DNA of 64,000 nucleotides from Oleispirillum sp963678075 (GTDB lineage: Bacteria; Pseudomonadota; Alphaproteobacteria; Rhodospirillales; Rhodospirillaceae), in assembly GCA_963678075.2 (NCBI GenBank), contig CAXXPK010000003.1:248001-312000 (forward strand), read 5' to 3'. Below the pieces are notes generated by a model. The model saw nothing but the letters and a program-made list of their open reading frames with translations, made no database searches and was not told the origin of the DNA. Below, piece by piece: positions 48,044 through 58,493 of this stretch (positions are counted from its first letter, which is position 1; each line of letters starts with the position of its first letter). A program made the translations under genes and the position numbers.

Positions 48044-48724
48044 ATGTCCCTGGCCGATCATGTCAGCGCGATCCTGGAAAAGGAAATCGTCCTGGGCGAC
48101 TTGCCGCCCGGCCTGCATCTGGACGAGGCCAGCTTGGCGGTGCGCTTCGGCACATCGCGCACGCCGGTGCGGGAGGCCTTGAACTGTCTGGCGGTGAGCG
48201 GCTTGGTGGAATTGAGGCCACGGCGCGGCGCGGCGGTCGCCGGGGTCTCGGAAGAGGTGATGGCTCAGCGGTTCGAGGCCCTGGCCGGGTTGGAGGGCTT
48301 GTGCGCCTATCACGCCGCGTTGCGGATGACCGACGAGGAACGGCTGGCTCTGCGCGATGCCCACCGCCGCTGCCGCGCGCCGTTGGAGGCGGAGGACTAT
48401 TTGCGCTACGACGCCGCCGACATGATCTTTCATCGCCTGATTCTGGAAGGTTGCCGCAACGACATTCTGGTGGAGCAAACGTTGTCGGTGCGTCGCCTGC
48501 TGAAACCCTGGCGGCGGTTGCAGTTCTATACGCCGGGACGGATCGATGCGTCGTTCGGCGAGCACGAGGCCATCGTCGCCGCGATCGCCGCAAGCGACCC
48601 GGTCCTGGCGGAGCAATTGACCCGTGCCCACGTCGGTCGTCAGGGGCAGGCCGCCGACCGCATGGTGGCGGAAAGCGACGTCAGTCGATGCCGTTGTTCG
48701 GCAGTGGAACCACCACCTGCTTGA
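48044..48724 (+). CDS. GntR-family regulator (FadR/FCD type)
   Basis: A 226-residue regulator with an N-terminal winged helix (LDEASLAVRFGTSRTPVREALNCL, recognition helix) and a C-terminal all-helical ligand-binding FCD domain, with metal-ligand-like residues in DMIFHRLIL and FGEHEAIVAAI. The family senses small carboxylates or sugars; the ligand is not clear. Its last 14 codons overlap the end of the binding-protein gene on the other strand, and the final residues (CRCSAVEPPPA) look non-native, so the natural stop may have been slightly earlier. Confidence 0.82.
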   Translation: MSLADHVSAILEKEIVLGDLPPGLHLDEASLAVRFGTSRTPVREALNCLAVSGLVELRPRRGAAVAGVSEEVMAQRFEALAGLEGLCAYHAALRMTDEERLALRDAHRRCRAPLEAEDYLRYDAADMIFHRLILEGCRNDILVEQTLSVRRLLKPWRRLQFYTPGRIDASFGEHEAIVAAIAASDPVLAEQLTRAHVGRQGQAADRMVAESDVSRCRCSAVEPPPA

Positions 48725-49496
48725 TCACCGGGTGCAAAACCGGGTCCGGGATCACATTCCCCCAATAACGCGGATAGGCGGCATAGCGCACGCCCGGCGG
48801 ACCGGTCTCGGCCACCGCGAACGGCCCGGTGCCGACGGGGTGCGTCGCGAAGCGTTCGGGGGTTCCTGCCTTGCTCATCGCGTCGGCGTATTCGGCGGAG
48901 CGGATCGACGCGAAATCCATGGTCAGGTTGGACAGGAATTTCGGGTGCGCCATGGTCAGGTGAAAGACGATGCCGTCGGGGCCGTCCTTGCCGATGCCGG
49001 CGATCAGGTCGGGCATGCCGACGGTGGCGAAATCCGCGTGTCCGGTTTCCGGGATGTGGGCGAACGGATGCCTGGGCATGATCAGGCGGGCGAAGCTGAA
49101 CAGCACGTCGTCCGAGGAAAAGGCTCGGGTCGGCGCGAAACCCGGCGCGTCGTGGAAGGCGACGCGCCGGCGCAGGCGAAAGGTATAGCTGCGCAGGTCG
49201 TCCGAAACCTCCCACCCGGCGGCGAGACCGGGGACGATGCGCCCGCTGTGGCGGTCGTATTCGACCAACCGGTCGAAGACATAGCGGGTGGCGATGCCGT
49301 TGGGGTCGGCGGTGGAGGCGAAGGTTGGCGGTGCCGGATCGGCCCCTTGCGCGACGCAGCCCGGCGTGTCGTCCGCCGGGGTGGCGGCGGCGGGCGGCGG
49401 CGGCGCGGCTTTGTCCTCGATCGTCGTCGCGGCGAAGGCGATCAGGCCGACCGCCCCCAGGGCGATCAGCCCTTTTCCGTAGCCCGTGAAATCCAT
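48681..49496 (-). CDS. ABC transporter family 5 solute-binding protein, truncated
   Basis: From the ATG at 49496 the product is about 271 residues: an N-terminal membrane anchor or signal (GLIALGAVGLIAFAATTI), then the SBP family 5 start TRYVFDRLVEYDRHSGRIVPGLAAGWEVSDD, HDAPGFAPTRAFSSDDVLFSFARL, and GTGPFAV. Family members usually have about 500-540 residues, and the second lobe and C-terminal region are absent; the frame stops at 48681. It may be a truncated gene. No permease or ATPase partner adjoins it: the nearest transport genes are the cobalt importer. Confidence 0.6.
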   Translation of the reverse strand: MDFTGYGKGLIALGAVGLIAFAATTIEDKAAPPPPAAATPADDTPGCVAQGADPAPPTFASTADPNGIATRYVFDRLVEYDRHSGRIVPGLAAGWEVSDDLRSYTFRLRRRVAFHDAPGFAPTRAFSSDDVLFSFARLIMPRHPFAHIPETGHADFATVGMPDLIAGIGKDGPDGIVFHLTMAHPKFLSNLTMDFASIRSAEYADAMSKAGTPERFATHPVGTGPFAVAETGPPGVRYAAYPRYWGNVIPDPVLHPVIKQVVVPLPNNGID

Positions 49497-49549
49497 GACC
49501 TTCCCCCTTCTGGCGACGGAGTATCCTGTAGCGCGGCAGTGGTCGCGGA

Positions 49550-50228
<679 letters not shown>

Positions 50229-50236
<8 letters not shown>

Positions 50237-50904
50237 GCAACAGCCTTTCCGCCACAAGGGCGCATCCGAACAGTGCGGCCAGTCCGATTGCGATCGCGGC
50301 GCAACGGAGCGATGACGCAGGGGGTGCATCTTCGGGCAGGACCGGCAGGTTTCCTTCGAAACCGCGCGCCGCCAGACCGATCTCCATGTGGTGGGCGCGG
50401 GTCATGGCGCGTTGGAACAGCGCCGCGGCCAGCATGCCGAGGGAACGAAGCGTGCGCCGCCAGCCGCAATGCCCCATCCGCGCCGCCTGTGCGTGATATC
50501 CGTCGCAGGCCGGGAATCATCGCGTGTACCGGCGTGGTCAGCACCAGCAGGGACAGGCCGGCGGCGGCGCCCGAGGCGCGCCCCAGCAGGGCGGCGGCGA
50601 CCGGCCATTGGTCGGGGCGCCAGCCGATCGTCAAGCCATCAGCGAAATTCACCGAGACCAGCAGCATCGGCAGGCTGGCCAGCAAAAAGCCGAGTGGCAG
50701 GCCCAACACCGCGACATAGACCCATGGCGGCGGGCGCGCCGCGAACAGGGCCAGCACGGTCGCCGCCAGCAGCACCAGCGGCCCGGTGACCAGGGCCGGG
50801 CCGGCCAGACACAGACCAAGCCCACCCAGGGTCAGCAACAGCTTTTCCGGGGTCGGGCGAGGCGTCCAGCGGTTGGTGTGGGCGATGCGGTCGATCAGAT
50901 ACAT
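50229..50904 (-). pseudogene. cbiQ: Cobalt/nickel transporter permease CbiQ, deleted and frameshifted
   Basis: Transmembrane (T) component of the ECF importer. The first frame (ATG 50904) begins MYLIDRIAHTNRWTPRPTPEK and has three or four helices up to VHAMIPGLRRI. After about 50495 the sequence resumes in another frame as AQAARMGHCGWRRTLRSLG, the conserved C-terminal coupling helix, and continues to a stop at 50229. Relative to other CbiQ proteins about 40-50 residues are gone at the junction. Confidence 0.7.
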
Positions 50905-51046
50905 GGGGCGGACAGCTTCCGGGCCGGTCGTGCGCGGCCTTGTTTTCCGGTTTCCGGCGTCGCCGCGCAAGGCGTTTTGTTTCATCGGGGAAAGAAAAAT
51001 CCGCCCCGGGCGGTGGCGGGGGGCGGATTCGGAACGGCGATGGGGT

Positions 51047-51334
51047 TTAATCCTGGCGCTTCGCCATGCCGCGCTTCAGGCCGATGTAATAGGCCAGGAC
51101 ACCGGTTCCCAGAGCCGCCTGTAGGGCGAATAGCAGGCTTTCGATTTCGCCGCCCGGCGGTTCCCAGATCGAGCTGAACCAAGGTTTGTAATCGGGCGCG
51201 ACCTCGGCGATCACGCCCTTGGCCTGGTCGTCGGAGCCGCCGAACTCGGCTTCCGCCAGGGGCAGGGCCAGCGGCACGATCACGATCAGGGCCACCAGGA
51301 CCATCAGGAAGGTATTGTTGCGTAAGAGCTTCAT
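51047..51334 (-). CDS. cbiN: Cobalt transport protein CbiN
   Basis: Accessory small subunit (95 residues) with two transmembrane helices: NTFLMVLVALIVIVPLALPL near the N-terminus and LFALQAALGTGVLAYYIGLKRG near the C-terminus, joined by an extracytoplasmic loop (GSDDQAKGVIAEVAPDYKPW). A separate CbiN is the mark of cobalt importers. The ATG at 51334 overlaps the cbiM stop (ATGA). Intact, unlike its operon partners. Confidence 0.88.
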   Translation of the reverse strand: MKLLRNNTFLMVLVALIVIVPLALPLAEAEFGGSDDQAKGVIAEVAPDYKPWFSSIWEPPGGEIESLLFALQAALGTGVLAYYIGLKRGMAKRQD

Positions 51335-52015
51335 GCCCAGGCTCCATCGGAAAGGATGTTCAGGCTTTTCAGTTCGCCCTCTCTGTGCTTGGTCAGCAGG
51401 TTCATCACCACCACGGCGAGCAGACCCTCGGCTATGGCTAGCGGCACCTGGGTCACGGCGAAGATGCCCAGGAACTTGACGGCGGATCCGGCGACGCTGC
51501 CGGTCGGGTCGGGGAAGACCAGGGCCAGTTGCAGCGCGCTGGTGCAATAGGTGGCGAAGTCGCCGAGAGCGGCGGCCAGGAAGACCGCGACTTGCAAGTT
51601 GCCGCCGCTCTTGCGGACGACCTTATAGATGCCGTACGAGGCGAAGGGGCCGACGATCCCCATCGAGAAGACGTTGGCTCCCAGGGTGGTTAGGCCGCCA
51701 TGGGCCAGCAGCAGGGCCTGGAACAGCAGAACGATGGTTCCCATCACCGCTATCACCGACGGGCCGAACAGCACCGCGCCCAGGCCCGTGCCGGTGGGGT
51801 GGAATAACTGCCGGTGACCGAGGGCATTTTCAACGCCGACAGCACGAAGGCGAAGGCGCCGCTGGAGGCCAGCAGCAGCTTAGCGTTCGGATGTTCCTCG
51901 ACGATCTTTCCAGCGCGCCAGGCGACATAGGCGACCACCGGCGCGGAGGCCGCGGCCCACGCCACGCAGTGCGTGTCGTTTCTTCGCAGGTCAGAAAAAA
52001 GGCGCCCCCATATCC
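51331..52015 (-). pseudogene. cbiM: Cobalt/nickel transporter substrate subunit CbiM, frameshifted
   Basis: Substrate-capture (S) component. The C-terminal frame (from about 51800 to 51331) is normal: LFGPSVIAVMGTIVLLFQALLLAHGGLTTLG through to KHREGELKSLN. The middle frame holds AKLLLASSGAFAFVLSALKMPSVTGS; a C deletion at about 51808, where SCSHPTG is expected, breaks the link, and the expected Cys codon reads TAT. The N-terminus is also scrambled: ATG 52015 gives MDMGAPFF then a stop, instead of the usual MHIMEG-type start whose N-terminal His binds the metal. Confidence 0.7.
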
Positions 52016-52080
52016 ATGTCGGGCCGCCAAGATAAGGTACGCCTGTTTAAGCGCGACGTCGGCGGACGGTCAACGATTAT

Positions 52081-52115
52081 GTTATGAAATAGCGTATTCC
52101 AAGTGATTTTATAAC
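52081..52115. promoter_or_regulatory. Inverted repeat upstream of cbiM, candidate operator
   Basis: GTTATGAAAT and ATTTTATAAC form two 10-base arms (nine of ten positions complementary) separated by 15 bases, about 66 bases before the cbiM start, in an AT-rich patch. Arms and spacing resemble two-fold sites for ribbon-helix-helix nickel regulators (NikR binds arms separated by 11-16 bases in several species); identity is not proven. Confidence 0.5.
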
Positions 52116-52230
52116 GTGTTGAGCCGCGCCGCCGCGCGCGGGGCCGCAGGCGGCGGCGCGGGGGACGCCCGTCTTGTTACCGACTCGTCCACTCCCCACA
52201 TGGGGGGGTCGGTCCGGTGGAGTTCCGGCG

Positions 52231-53612
52231 ATGCCTGTTTCCTCGATCCTGTGTTTTCGCGATGATCTGCGTTTGACCGATCATCCGGCGCTGGATGCGG
52301 CGGCGCGGTGTAGTTCGGTGGCTCCGATCTTCGTGCTGGACGATGTCTTTTCCGCCGTCGGCGGTTCCGCGAAATAGTGATTGTACCATGCGCTGGCGTC
52401 CTTGTCCCACGATATCGCGGCGGCGGGTGGCGAATTGTGTTTGTCGCATGGCGACGCGGCGACGGTTAAGGCCGATCTGGCCGCGCGGTTTGGCGCCGAC
52501 ACGGTGCATGCCTTGGCCGCCCGCATTCCGGCGGAGCGACGACGCCAGGAAGGGGTGGCGCTGGCGCTGGCGACGCGCGGCGTGCGATTGGTTCTGCATC
52601 ATGGCGCCTTGCTTCACGATCCGGCGACGATTCGCCCCGGGGTTGGCCGCCCCTGCGCGATGTTCACCCCGTTCTGGCGCGCGTTTTCGCGGCGAAACGT
52701 TGATCTGACGCGGCCCGTTTCGGCGCCGTCGCCGGTGCGCTGGCGGCGGGCGGCGGATGCCGGGGTTCCCTGGCCGACTTGGGGCTGTTGTCGATTTCTT
52801 CCGACCGGCGGGAGGGCCTGCGCGCCGTCTGGATGGTCGGCGAGGCGGCGGCGGAGGGGCGGTTGGAGTCTTTTGTCGCCCAGGGGTTGCGGGACTACGC
52901 GGTCGCGCGCGATCGCCCGGACCCGCCGGGGACCGCGCGGTTGTCCCCGGACTTGCGCTGGGGGCAGCTCAGTCCGTTCCGGGTGTGGCGGCGGGTGCGC
53001 GCGGCGATGATCGCCGATCCGATGCTGGAGACGGGGGGATGGGCCTTTCTGCGGCAGTTGGGATGGCGGGAATTCGCGCACCATGTGCTGGCCGCCCATC
53101 CCGACATGGGGCGACGCCCCTTGAAGCCCGTTCTCGACGCCTTCCCCTGGGAAGACGACGAGGCGGCGCTGACGCGTTGGCGGCGCGGCGAGACGGGCTT
53201 TCCCCTGGTCGATTCCGCGATGCGCGAGTTGTGGGCCTCCGGCTGGATGCACAATCGCGGACGCATGGTCGCCGCGTCCTTTCTGGTTAAGGATCTGCGG
53301 CAGGATTGGCGGGTCGGGCTGCCCTGGTTCGACGAGACCTTGGTTGACGCCGATCCGGCGCTTGACCCCTTCGGTTGGCAGTGGGTGGCGGGCTGCGGCG
53401 CCGACACGGCGCCCTATTTTCGTGTTTTTAATCCGGTATCCTAGGGGGAACGCTTCGACCCCGATGGCGCCTATGTTGGGCGCTGGGTTGCCGGATGGGG
53501 TCGTTTGCCGCGTTCGGAGCGCCACCATCCCGCTCCCGATGCGATGGTCGATCATGCGGTGGCCCGGTGGATCGCGCTGGAACTCTATCGCGGCTTGCCG
53601 ACGGCGCATTGA
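52231..53612 (+). pseudogene. phrB: Deoxyribodipyrimidine photolyase, multiply inactivated
   Basis: Light-dependent repair of pyrimidine dimers, FAD enzyme. Fragments of one gene are seen: LCFRDDLRLTDHPALDAAA at the start; two consecutive stops TAG-TGA (52375-52380) where a Trp-Trp pair is expected (GGASRWWLHHAL in relatives); YHALASLSHDIAAAGGE; a frame change near 52760; then the FAD-binding half, LRWGQLSPFRVW, WREFAHHVL, GWMHNRGRMVAASFL, DPFGWQWVAGCGADTAPYFRVFNP, where a TAG (53442-53444) replaces the Gln of NPVSQGE; finally GERFDPDGAYVGRW and a stop at 53612. Not functional. Confidence 0.85.
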
Positions 53613-53794
53613 GGCTTGAGGTTGTTTTTTGTGGGAGAGGGGGATAAAGGGTTGGGTCGGTGGTTTTTCCCCTTCGACTGTGACGCCCTTCATGGTCTTG
53701 GGTATCGTGGCACCGCATCATCCGACGCTTCGCGAGGGTCCGGGGTGCGGCTGGGGCGGGATGGCGCAGGGACGTGCGTATTGACGGAGGTATC

Positions 53795-54901
53795 ATGAAA
53801 CGTGGTGTGGTGATCGTTTCCGGGGTGGCGGTGGCGCTGACCGGCCTGTTCGGTTTCGCGATGATGCGCGAACGCGGGATCAGCGCCTATTTAAAAAACC
53901 GTCCCGAGGCGGTGGTCTCGGTCGAGGTGACGCAGGCTTCCAGCCGTCCCTGGGCGCGGGCGATCACCGCGACCGGCCGCCTGGAGGCGGTCAACGGCGT
54001 CGATGTCGCGGCCGAGGTCGCGGGCCGGGTCGTCGAGATCAGCGTCGAATCCGGCAAGACCGTTCCCACCGGCACCGTGCTGGCGCGGCTGGATACGGAT
54101 GTCGAACGCGCCCAGTTGCAATCGGCGCGCGCCCAGGTTCGGCTCAACAAGTTGACCGCGAAACGCTATCGCAGCCTGCGCCGCACCGATGCCGCGTCGC
54201 AGGCGAAGTTGGACGAGGCGGAGGCCAATCTGGTGATGGCCTCGGCGGAAGTCAGCCGCCTGGAACGCACCATTGACAAGAAGGACATCAAGGCGCCGTT
54301 TCCTGGTGTCCTGGGGATCAATTGCATCGATATCGGGCAATACCTGGCGGCCGGAACCAAGGTGACGACGCTGCAGGATCTGTCCGCGATGCTGATGAAC
54401 TTCTCGGTATCGCAGAAATTTCTGCCGCAGATCGCGATCGGCGCGGCGGTGGACATCATCGTCGATGCCTATCCCGACCGCATTTTCGTCGGGCGGTTGT
54501 CCGCGATCGATCCCAAGATCGACGAGAAAAGCGGCTTGATCGCCCTGCAGGCCCAGTTTCTTAACGACAGCGGTCTGCTGCGTCCCGGCATGTACGCCAA
54601 GGCGCGGATCGTCCTGCCGTCCGAAAGCGGCCATCTCGTGGTGCCGCAAAACGCGATCAATTATTCCCTGTACGGCGATTTCCTGTATGTCGTGCGCACG
54701 GATGACAGGGGTGATCCGCGGGCCTGGCAGACGGTGATCAATGTGATCGACCGCCACGACAACCAGGCGGCGATTTCGGGCGACGTCAAGGCCGGCGATC
54801 GGTTGGTCGCGGTGGGCGGCGTCCGCCTCTCCAACGGGTCGAAGGTCAAGGTCGTCGAGAAATCCGCCCTGCAAGCCAAACCCGCCATCGGTCTGGACTG
54901 A
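53795..54901 (+). CDS. RND efflux periplasmic adaptor (membrane fusion protein)
   Basis: Links the RND pump to an outer-membrane channel. A 368-residue protein with an N-terminal membrane anchor (VVIVSGVAVALTGLFGFAM), then barrel-sandwich, helical-hairpin and beta-barrel domains: GRVVEISVESGKTVPTGTVLARLD, the coiled-coil AQLQSARAQVRLNKLTAKRY, and APFPGVLGI-type lipoyl half. GGAGG five bases before the ATG at 53795 fixes the start over an ATG-like frame 21 bases earlier. It forms an operon with the RND gene 18 bases downstream. No outer-membrane gene is nearby. Confidence 0.9.
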   Translation: MKRGVVIVSGVAVALTGLFGFAMMRERGISAYLKNRPEAVVSVEVTQASSRPWARAITATGRLEAVNGVDVAAEVAGRVVEISVESGKTVPTGTVLARLDTDVERAQLQSARAQVRLNKLTAKRYRSLRRTDAASQAKLDEAEANLVMASAEVSRLERTIDKKDIKAPFPGVLGINCIDIGQYLAAGTKVTTLQDLSAMLMNFSVSQKFLPQIAIGAAVDIIVDAYPDRIFVGRLSAIDPKIDEKSGLIALQAQFLNDSGLLRPGMYAKARIVLPSESGHLVVPQNAINYSLYGDFLYVVRTDDRGDPRAWQTVINVIDRHDNQAAISGDVKAGDRLVAVGGVRLSNGSKVKVVEKSALQAKPAIGLD

Positions 54902-54919
54902 GGCGAGAGGAGTCAGGGC

Positions 54920-57900
54920 ATGCGTTTCACCGATCTGTTCATCAAGCGGCCGGTTCTGGCCACCGTGGTCAGCCTGCTGATTCTGTTGTTGGGGCTGAAG
55001 GCCCTGACCACGATGCAGGTGCGCCAGTATCCGAAGCTCGACACCACGGTGATCACCGTGACCACCAGCTATGCCGGTGCCGACGCGGCCCTGATCCAGG
55101 GCTTCATCACCGACCCCATCCAGAAGGCGGTGGCCAAGGCCGACGGCATTGATTACATCACCTCCAGCAGTCGCGGCGGCCTTAGCACGGTGACCGCGCG
55201 GGTGCGCCTGAACTTCAATCCGAACACCGCGATGACCGAGGTGATGAGCCAGGTTTCGGCGGTGAAGTCGGAACTTCCCTCCAATGCCGAGAACGCGGTT
55301 ATCACCAAGCTGGCGGGCAAGGGTACCGCGCTGATGTATCTGTCCTTCTTCAGTTCCGAGATGGAGGGGCCGCAGATCACCGACTACGTCGATCGCGTGG
55401 TGCGGCCGAAGCTGGCCACGGTGCCGGGCGTCGTCTCGGTGCAGTTGATGGGCGCGCAAACCTTCGCGATGCGGGTCTGGCTGGACCCCGAGGCGATGGC
55501 GCAACGCGGCATGACCGCCGCCGAGGTCGCCGCCGCCCTCACCGCCAACAACTTTCAGGCGGCTTCCGGTTCGATCAAGGGCTCCTACGACACCATCGAC
55601 ATCAAGGCGGGAACCACGGTGGGCGACGTCGCGTCCTTCGAGGATTTGGTGATCCGCACCACCGATGCCGGGCCGGTGCGCTTGCGGGATATCGCCAAGG
55701 TCACGCTGGCGGCGGAAAGCACCAATACCCGTGTGCTCGCCGACGGGCAGGATGCCCTGTTCGTCGCCATCGACGGTGCTCCGGATTCCAATTCGCTTGA
55801 GGCGGTGGACGGCATCTTCAAGGTGTTGCCGGACATCAAGGGTAATTTGCCGCCCGCGATCAAAATGAAGGTGAACTACAATTCCACGGTGTTCATCCAG
55901 GAATCCATCCACGAGGTGGTGAAGACCCTGTCCGAGGCGGCGATCATCGTGATCCTGGTGATCCTGATGTTCATGGCCTCGTTCCGGTCGGTGATCATCC
56001 CGATGGTGACCATTCCGCTGTCGCTGATCGGTGTCGGCATCATCATGCTGGCGTTGGGGTTTTCCCTTAATCTGATGACGTTGCTGGCCTTCGTGCTGGC
56101 GACCGGCTTGGTGGTGGACGACGCCATCGTCGTCGTCGAGAACGTTCATCGCCATATCGAGGAAGGCCATACCCCCTTCGACGCGGCGATCCTGGGGACC
56201 CGCGAAATCGCCGGGCCGGTGTTAACGATGACGGTGACCCTGGTCGCCGTTTATGCGCCGATTGCCTTTCTAGGAGGACTAACCGGCGCCCTGTTCATGG
56301 AATTCGCCCTGACCTTGGCCGGATCGGTGATGGTTTCGGGCATTGTCGCGCTGACCCTGTCGCCGATGATGTGTTCGAAGATCCTGCGGGCTCATACCGG
56401 CGAGGAAAAGCTGGTCAAGCTGGTGGATTCCTATTTCGGGCGTCTTTCCGCCGGGTATGAACGTACCCTGGAAAAATCGCTGACCGCGCGCGGCCCCACC
56501 CTGACCCTGGCCGCCGTCGTCATGCTGAGCTTGCCGCTGTTCTTCCATTTTTCGTCCAGCGAACTGGCGCCCAACGAGGACAAGGGCTTCGTCATCGCCG
56601 ACGTTACCGGCCCGGCTTCGGCCAACACCGATTACATGATGGCCTATGGCCGCGCCACCCACGATCTGGTTGGGTCCATTCCAGAGAAGGATGTGTTCTT
56701 CTTCGTTTCCGGAACCGATGGCATCTACAAGGGGATCGGCGGCCTGGTGCTGAAGCCGTGGAGCCAGCGCAATCGCGGCTCTGCCCAGATCCAGGGCGAT
56801 ATGCAGGCGCGGCTGAATCAGGTTCCCGGCCTTAAGATGTCGGCCTTCCAGCTGCCGCCGTTGCCCGGCACCGACGGTATGCCGGTTCAGTACGTGGTCA
56901 GCACCACCGCCGATTACCGGTCGTTGAACGGTGTCATGGAGGACGTCGATAAGGCGGTCAAGGCCTCCGGCCTGTTCGTCTTCCATGACTTCGATCTCAA
57001 GTTCAACCGACCGGAAATCCTGTTGACCGTCAACCGCGACAAGGCGGGCGAATACGGCGTCACCATGCAGGATATCGGTACCGTGCTCTCGACGCTGTAT
57101 TCCGGGAACTACGTCAATCGCACCGACATCATGTCGAAAAGCTACAAGGTGATTCCTCAGGCGCCGCGCGCTTATCGCCTGGATCCCGAGCAGATCGACC
57201 GTGCCTGTGTTCCCACCCGCGATGGCGGGGTCGTGCCGCTGTCCAGCGTGGTCGATATCAGCGTCAGTCCGAAGCCGCAGCAGCTCAACCAGTTCAACCA
57301 GTTGAGCTCGTTCACCCTGAGCGCGGTGCCGATGCCCGGCGTGTCCTTGGGCAAGGCGGTCACCTTCCTGGACCAGATTTCTGGCGAATTGTTGCCGAAG
57401 GGGTTCTTCTTCGACTACGCCGGGCAGTCGCGTCAGTACAAGCAGGAAGGCAACGCCCTGGTCGCCACCTTCGTGTTTGCCCTGGTGGTGATCTTCCTGG
57501 TGCTGGCGGCGCAATACGAAAGCGTGCGCGATCCGCTGGTGATCATGACCTCGGTGCCGCTTTCGATCGTCGGCGCGATGCTGCCGCTGGTGTTGGGGGC
57601 CACCACCCTCAACATCTATTCCGAGATCGGTTTGGTCACTCTGATCGGCCTGATCACCAAGCACGGCATCCTGATCTGCGAGGTCGCCAAGGCCGAGCAA
57701 GAGGCGGGCAAAAGCAAACGCGACGCGGTGGCGCATGCCGCCTCCCTGCGGCTGCGACCGATCCTGATGACCACTGCGGCGATGGTGGCGGGGGTGTTGC
57801 CCTTGACCTTCGCCACCGGCGCCGGCGCGGAAAGCCGCTTCGCGATCGGTATCGTGATCGCCTGCGGTCTGTCGGTGGGGACCCTGTTCACGCTGTTCGT

Positions 57901-57976
57901 GCTGCCGGTGATCTATACCTTCCTGGCCGATGACCACCGCGCCAAGTTCCTGGCGCGCCCGGTGGTGCCGGACTGA
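54920..57976 (+). CDS. RND-family multidrug efflux transporter
   Basis: A 1018-residue inner-membrane proton-driven exporter with about twelve helices and two large periplasmic loops. It starts RFTDLFIKRPVLATVVSLL; helix 4 contains TGLVVDDAIVVVENV with the two Asp residues that carry protons; the second half repeats the pattern ending in FVLPVIYTFL. The family is HAE1/MdtB-MuxB-like; which drug or lipid it moves is not shown. A clear terminator follows. Confidence 0.93.
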   Translation: MRFTDLFIKRPVLATVVSLLILLLGLKALTTMQVRQYPKLDTTVITVTTSYAGADAALIQGFITDPIQKAVAKADGIDYITSSSRGGLSTVTARVRLNFNPNTAMTEVMSQVSAVKSELPSNAENAVITKLAGKGTALMYLSFFSSEMEGPQITDYVDRVVRPKLATVPGVVSVQLMGAQTFAMRVWLDPEAMAQRGMTAAEVAAALTANNFQAASGSIKGSYDTIDIKAGTTVGDVASFEDLVIRTTDAGPVRLRDIAKVTLAAESTNTRVLADGQDALFVAIDGAPDSNSLEAVDGIFKVLPDIKGNLPPAIKMKVNYNSTVFIQESIHEVVKTLSEAAIIVILVILMFMASFRSVIIPMVTIPLSLIGVGIIMLALGFSLNLMTLLAFVLATGLVVDDAIVVVENVHRHIEEGHTPFDAAILGTREIAGPVLTMTVTLVAVYAPIAFLGGLTGALFMEFALTLAGSVMVSGIVALTLSPMMCSKILRAHTGEEKLVKLVDSYFGRLSAGYERTLEKSLTARGPTLTLAAVVMLSLPLFFHFSSSELAPNEDKGFVIADVTGPASANTDYMMAYGRATHDLVGSIPEKDVFFFVSGTDGIYKGIGGLVLKPWSQRNRGSAQIQGDMQARLNQVPGLKMSAFQLPPLPGTDGMPVQYVVSTTADYRSLNGVMEDVDKAVKASGLFVFHDFDLKFNRPEILLTVNRDKAGEYGVTMQDIGTVLSTLYSGNYVNRTDIMSKSYKVIPQAPRAYRLDPEQIDRACVPTRDGGVVPLSSVVDISVSPKPQQLNQFNQLSSFTLSAVPMPGVSLGKAVTFLDQISGELLPKGFFFDYAGQSRQYKQEGNALVATFVFALVVIFLVLAAQYESVRDPLVIMTSVPLSIVGAMLPLVLGATTLNIYSEIGLVTLIGLITKHGILICEVAKAEQEAGKSKRDAVAHAASLRLRPILMTTAAMVAGVLPLTFATGAGAESRFAIGIVIACGLSVGTLFTLFVLPVIYTFLADDHRAKFLARPVVPD

Positions 57977-58003
57977 CGGCAAGGTCCCCTGCCTTCTCTT
58001 ATC

Positions 58004-58038
58004 GCCCCCGTTCGGAGCCCCCGAACGGGGGCTTTTTT
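58004..58038 (+). terminator. Rho-independent terminator after the RND operon
   Basis: Twelve-base perfect stem (GCCCCCGTTCGG / CCGAACGGGGGC) with a five-base loop and TTTTTT at 58033-58038, 28 bases past the RND stop. Confidence 0.93.
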
Positions 58039-58493
58039 ATGGCCGCTTCACAGCGGAAAAATGGCCTCGACGGGGATTTTCACAATATCGACAAAATCTT
58101 CTCCACTATTGCCATTGTCTCAACATGACTTTGCCGCCATCAAATGGAAAACGATTGAACTATCTCGGAAAACCGCCTCACTGTTGACACACACCACATT
58201 GAAAATACACGAACTTATATCGTTGGAAAGGTTCCAATCTGATGTAAGGGTGGGGCGTGCGCGCCCGTTTATTGGTTCAAGAGGCCAAAATATCAACTGC
58301 GTCAACGGCATATGAGTGGGTTTGGCAAGGATAGATGTCTCGTGACTTTTCACCATGAAAGAACGGGCGTCGGAGATTACTTGCGAACTTTGCGGCTTCT
58401 GATGGCTTGTCTTTCAGATGCCGCTGTCGTAAGGCTTTCGGGAAATCGCCCGAGAGTTCGGCGCGTCGGTCCAATTTCATGTTGGGGGAAAAC
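58039..58493. other. Intergenic leader of the DASS transporter gene
   Basis: About 450 bases with lower GC than neighbours and no gene. TTGACA at 58184-58189 followed after 16 bases by TACACG (58206-58211) is a possible but weak promoter for the transporter. The remaining 280-base leader ending in GGGGGAA and the ATG is unusually long; nothing identifiable as a riboswitch was recognised. Confidence 0.4.

Noticed and set aside
52015..52230. A possible cobalamin riboswitch before the cbi operon
   Set aside because: None of the expected conserved elements (B12 box-like GCCACTG and its surroundings) could be seen; the inverted repeat is a better candidate control site.
53891..56170. A 759-codon minus-strand frame across the RND operon
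   Set aside because: Antisense of an intact adaptor and pump gene; composition is typical of shadow frames.
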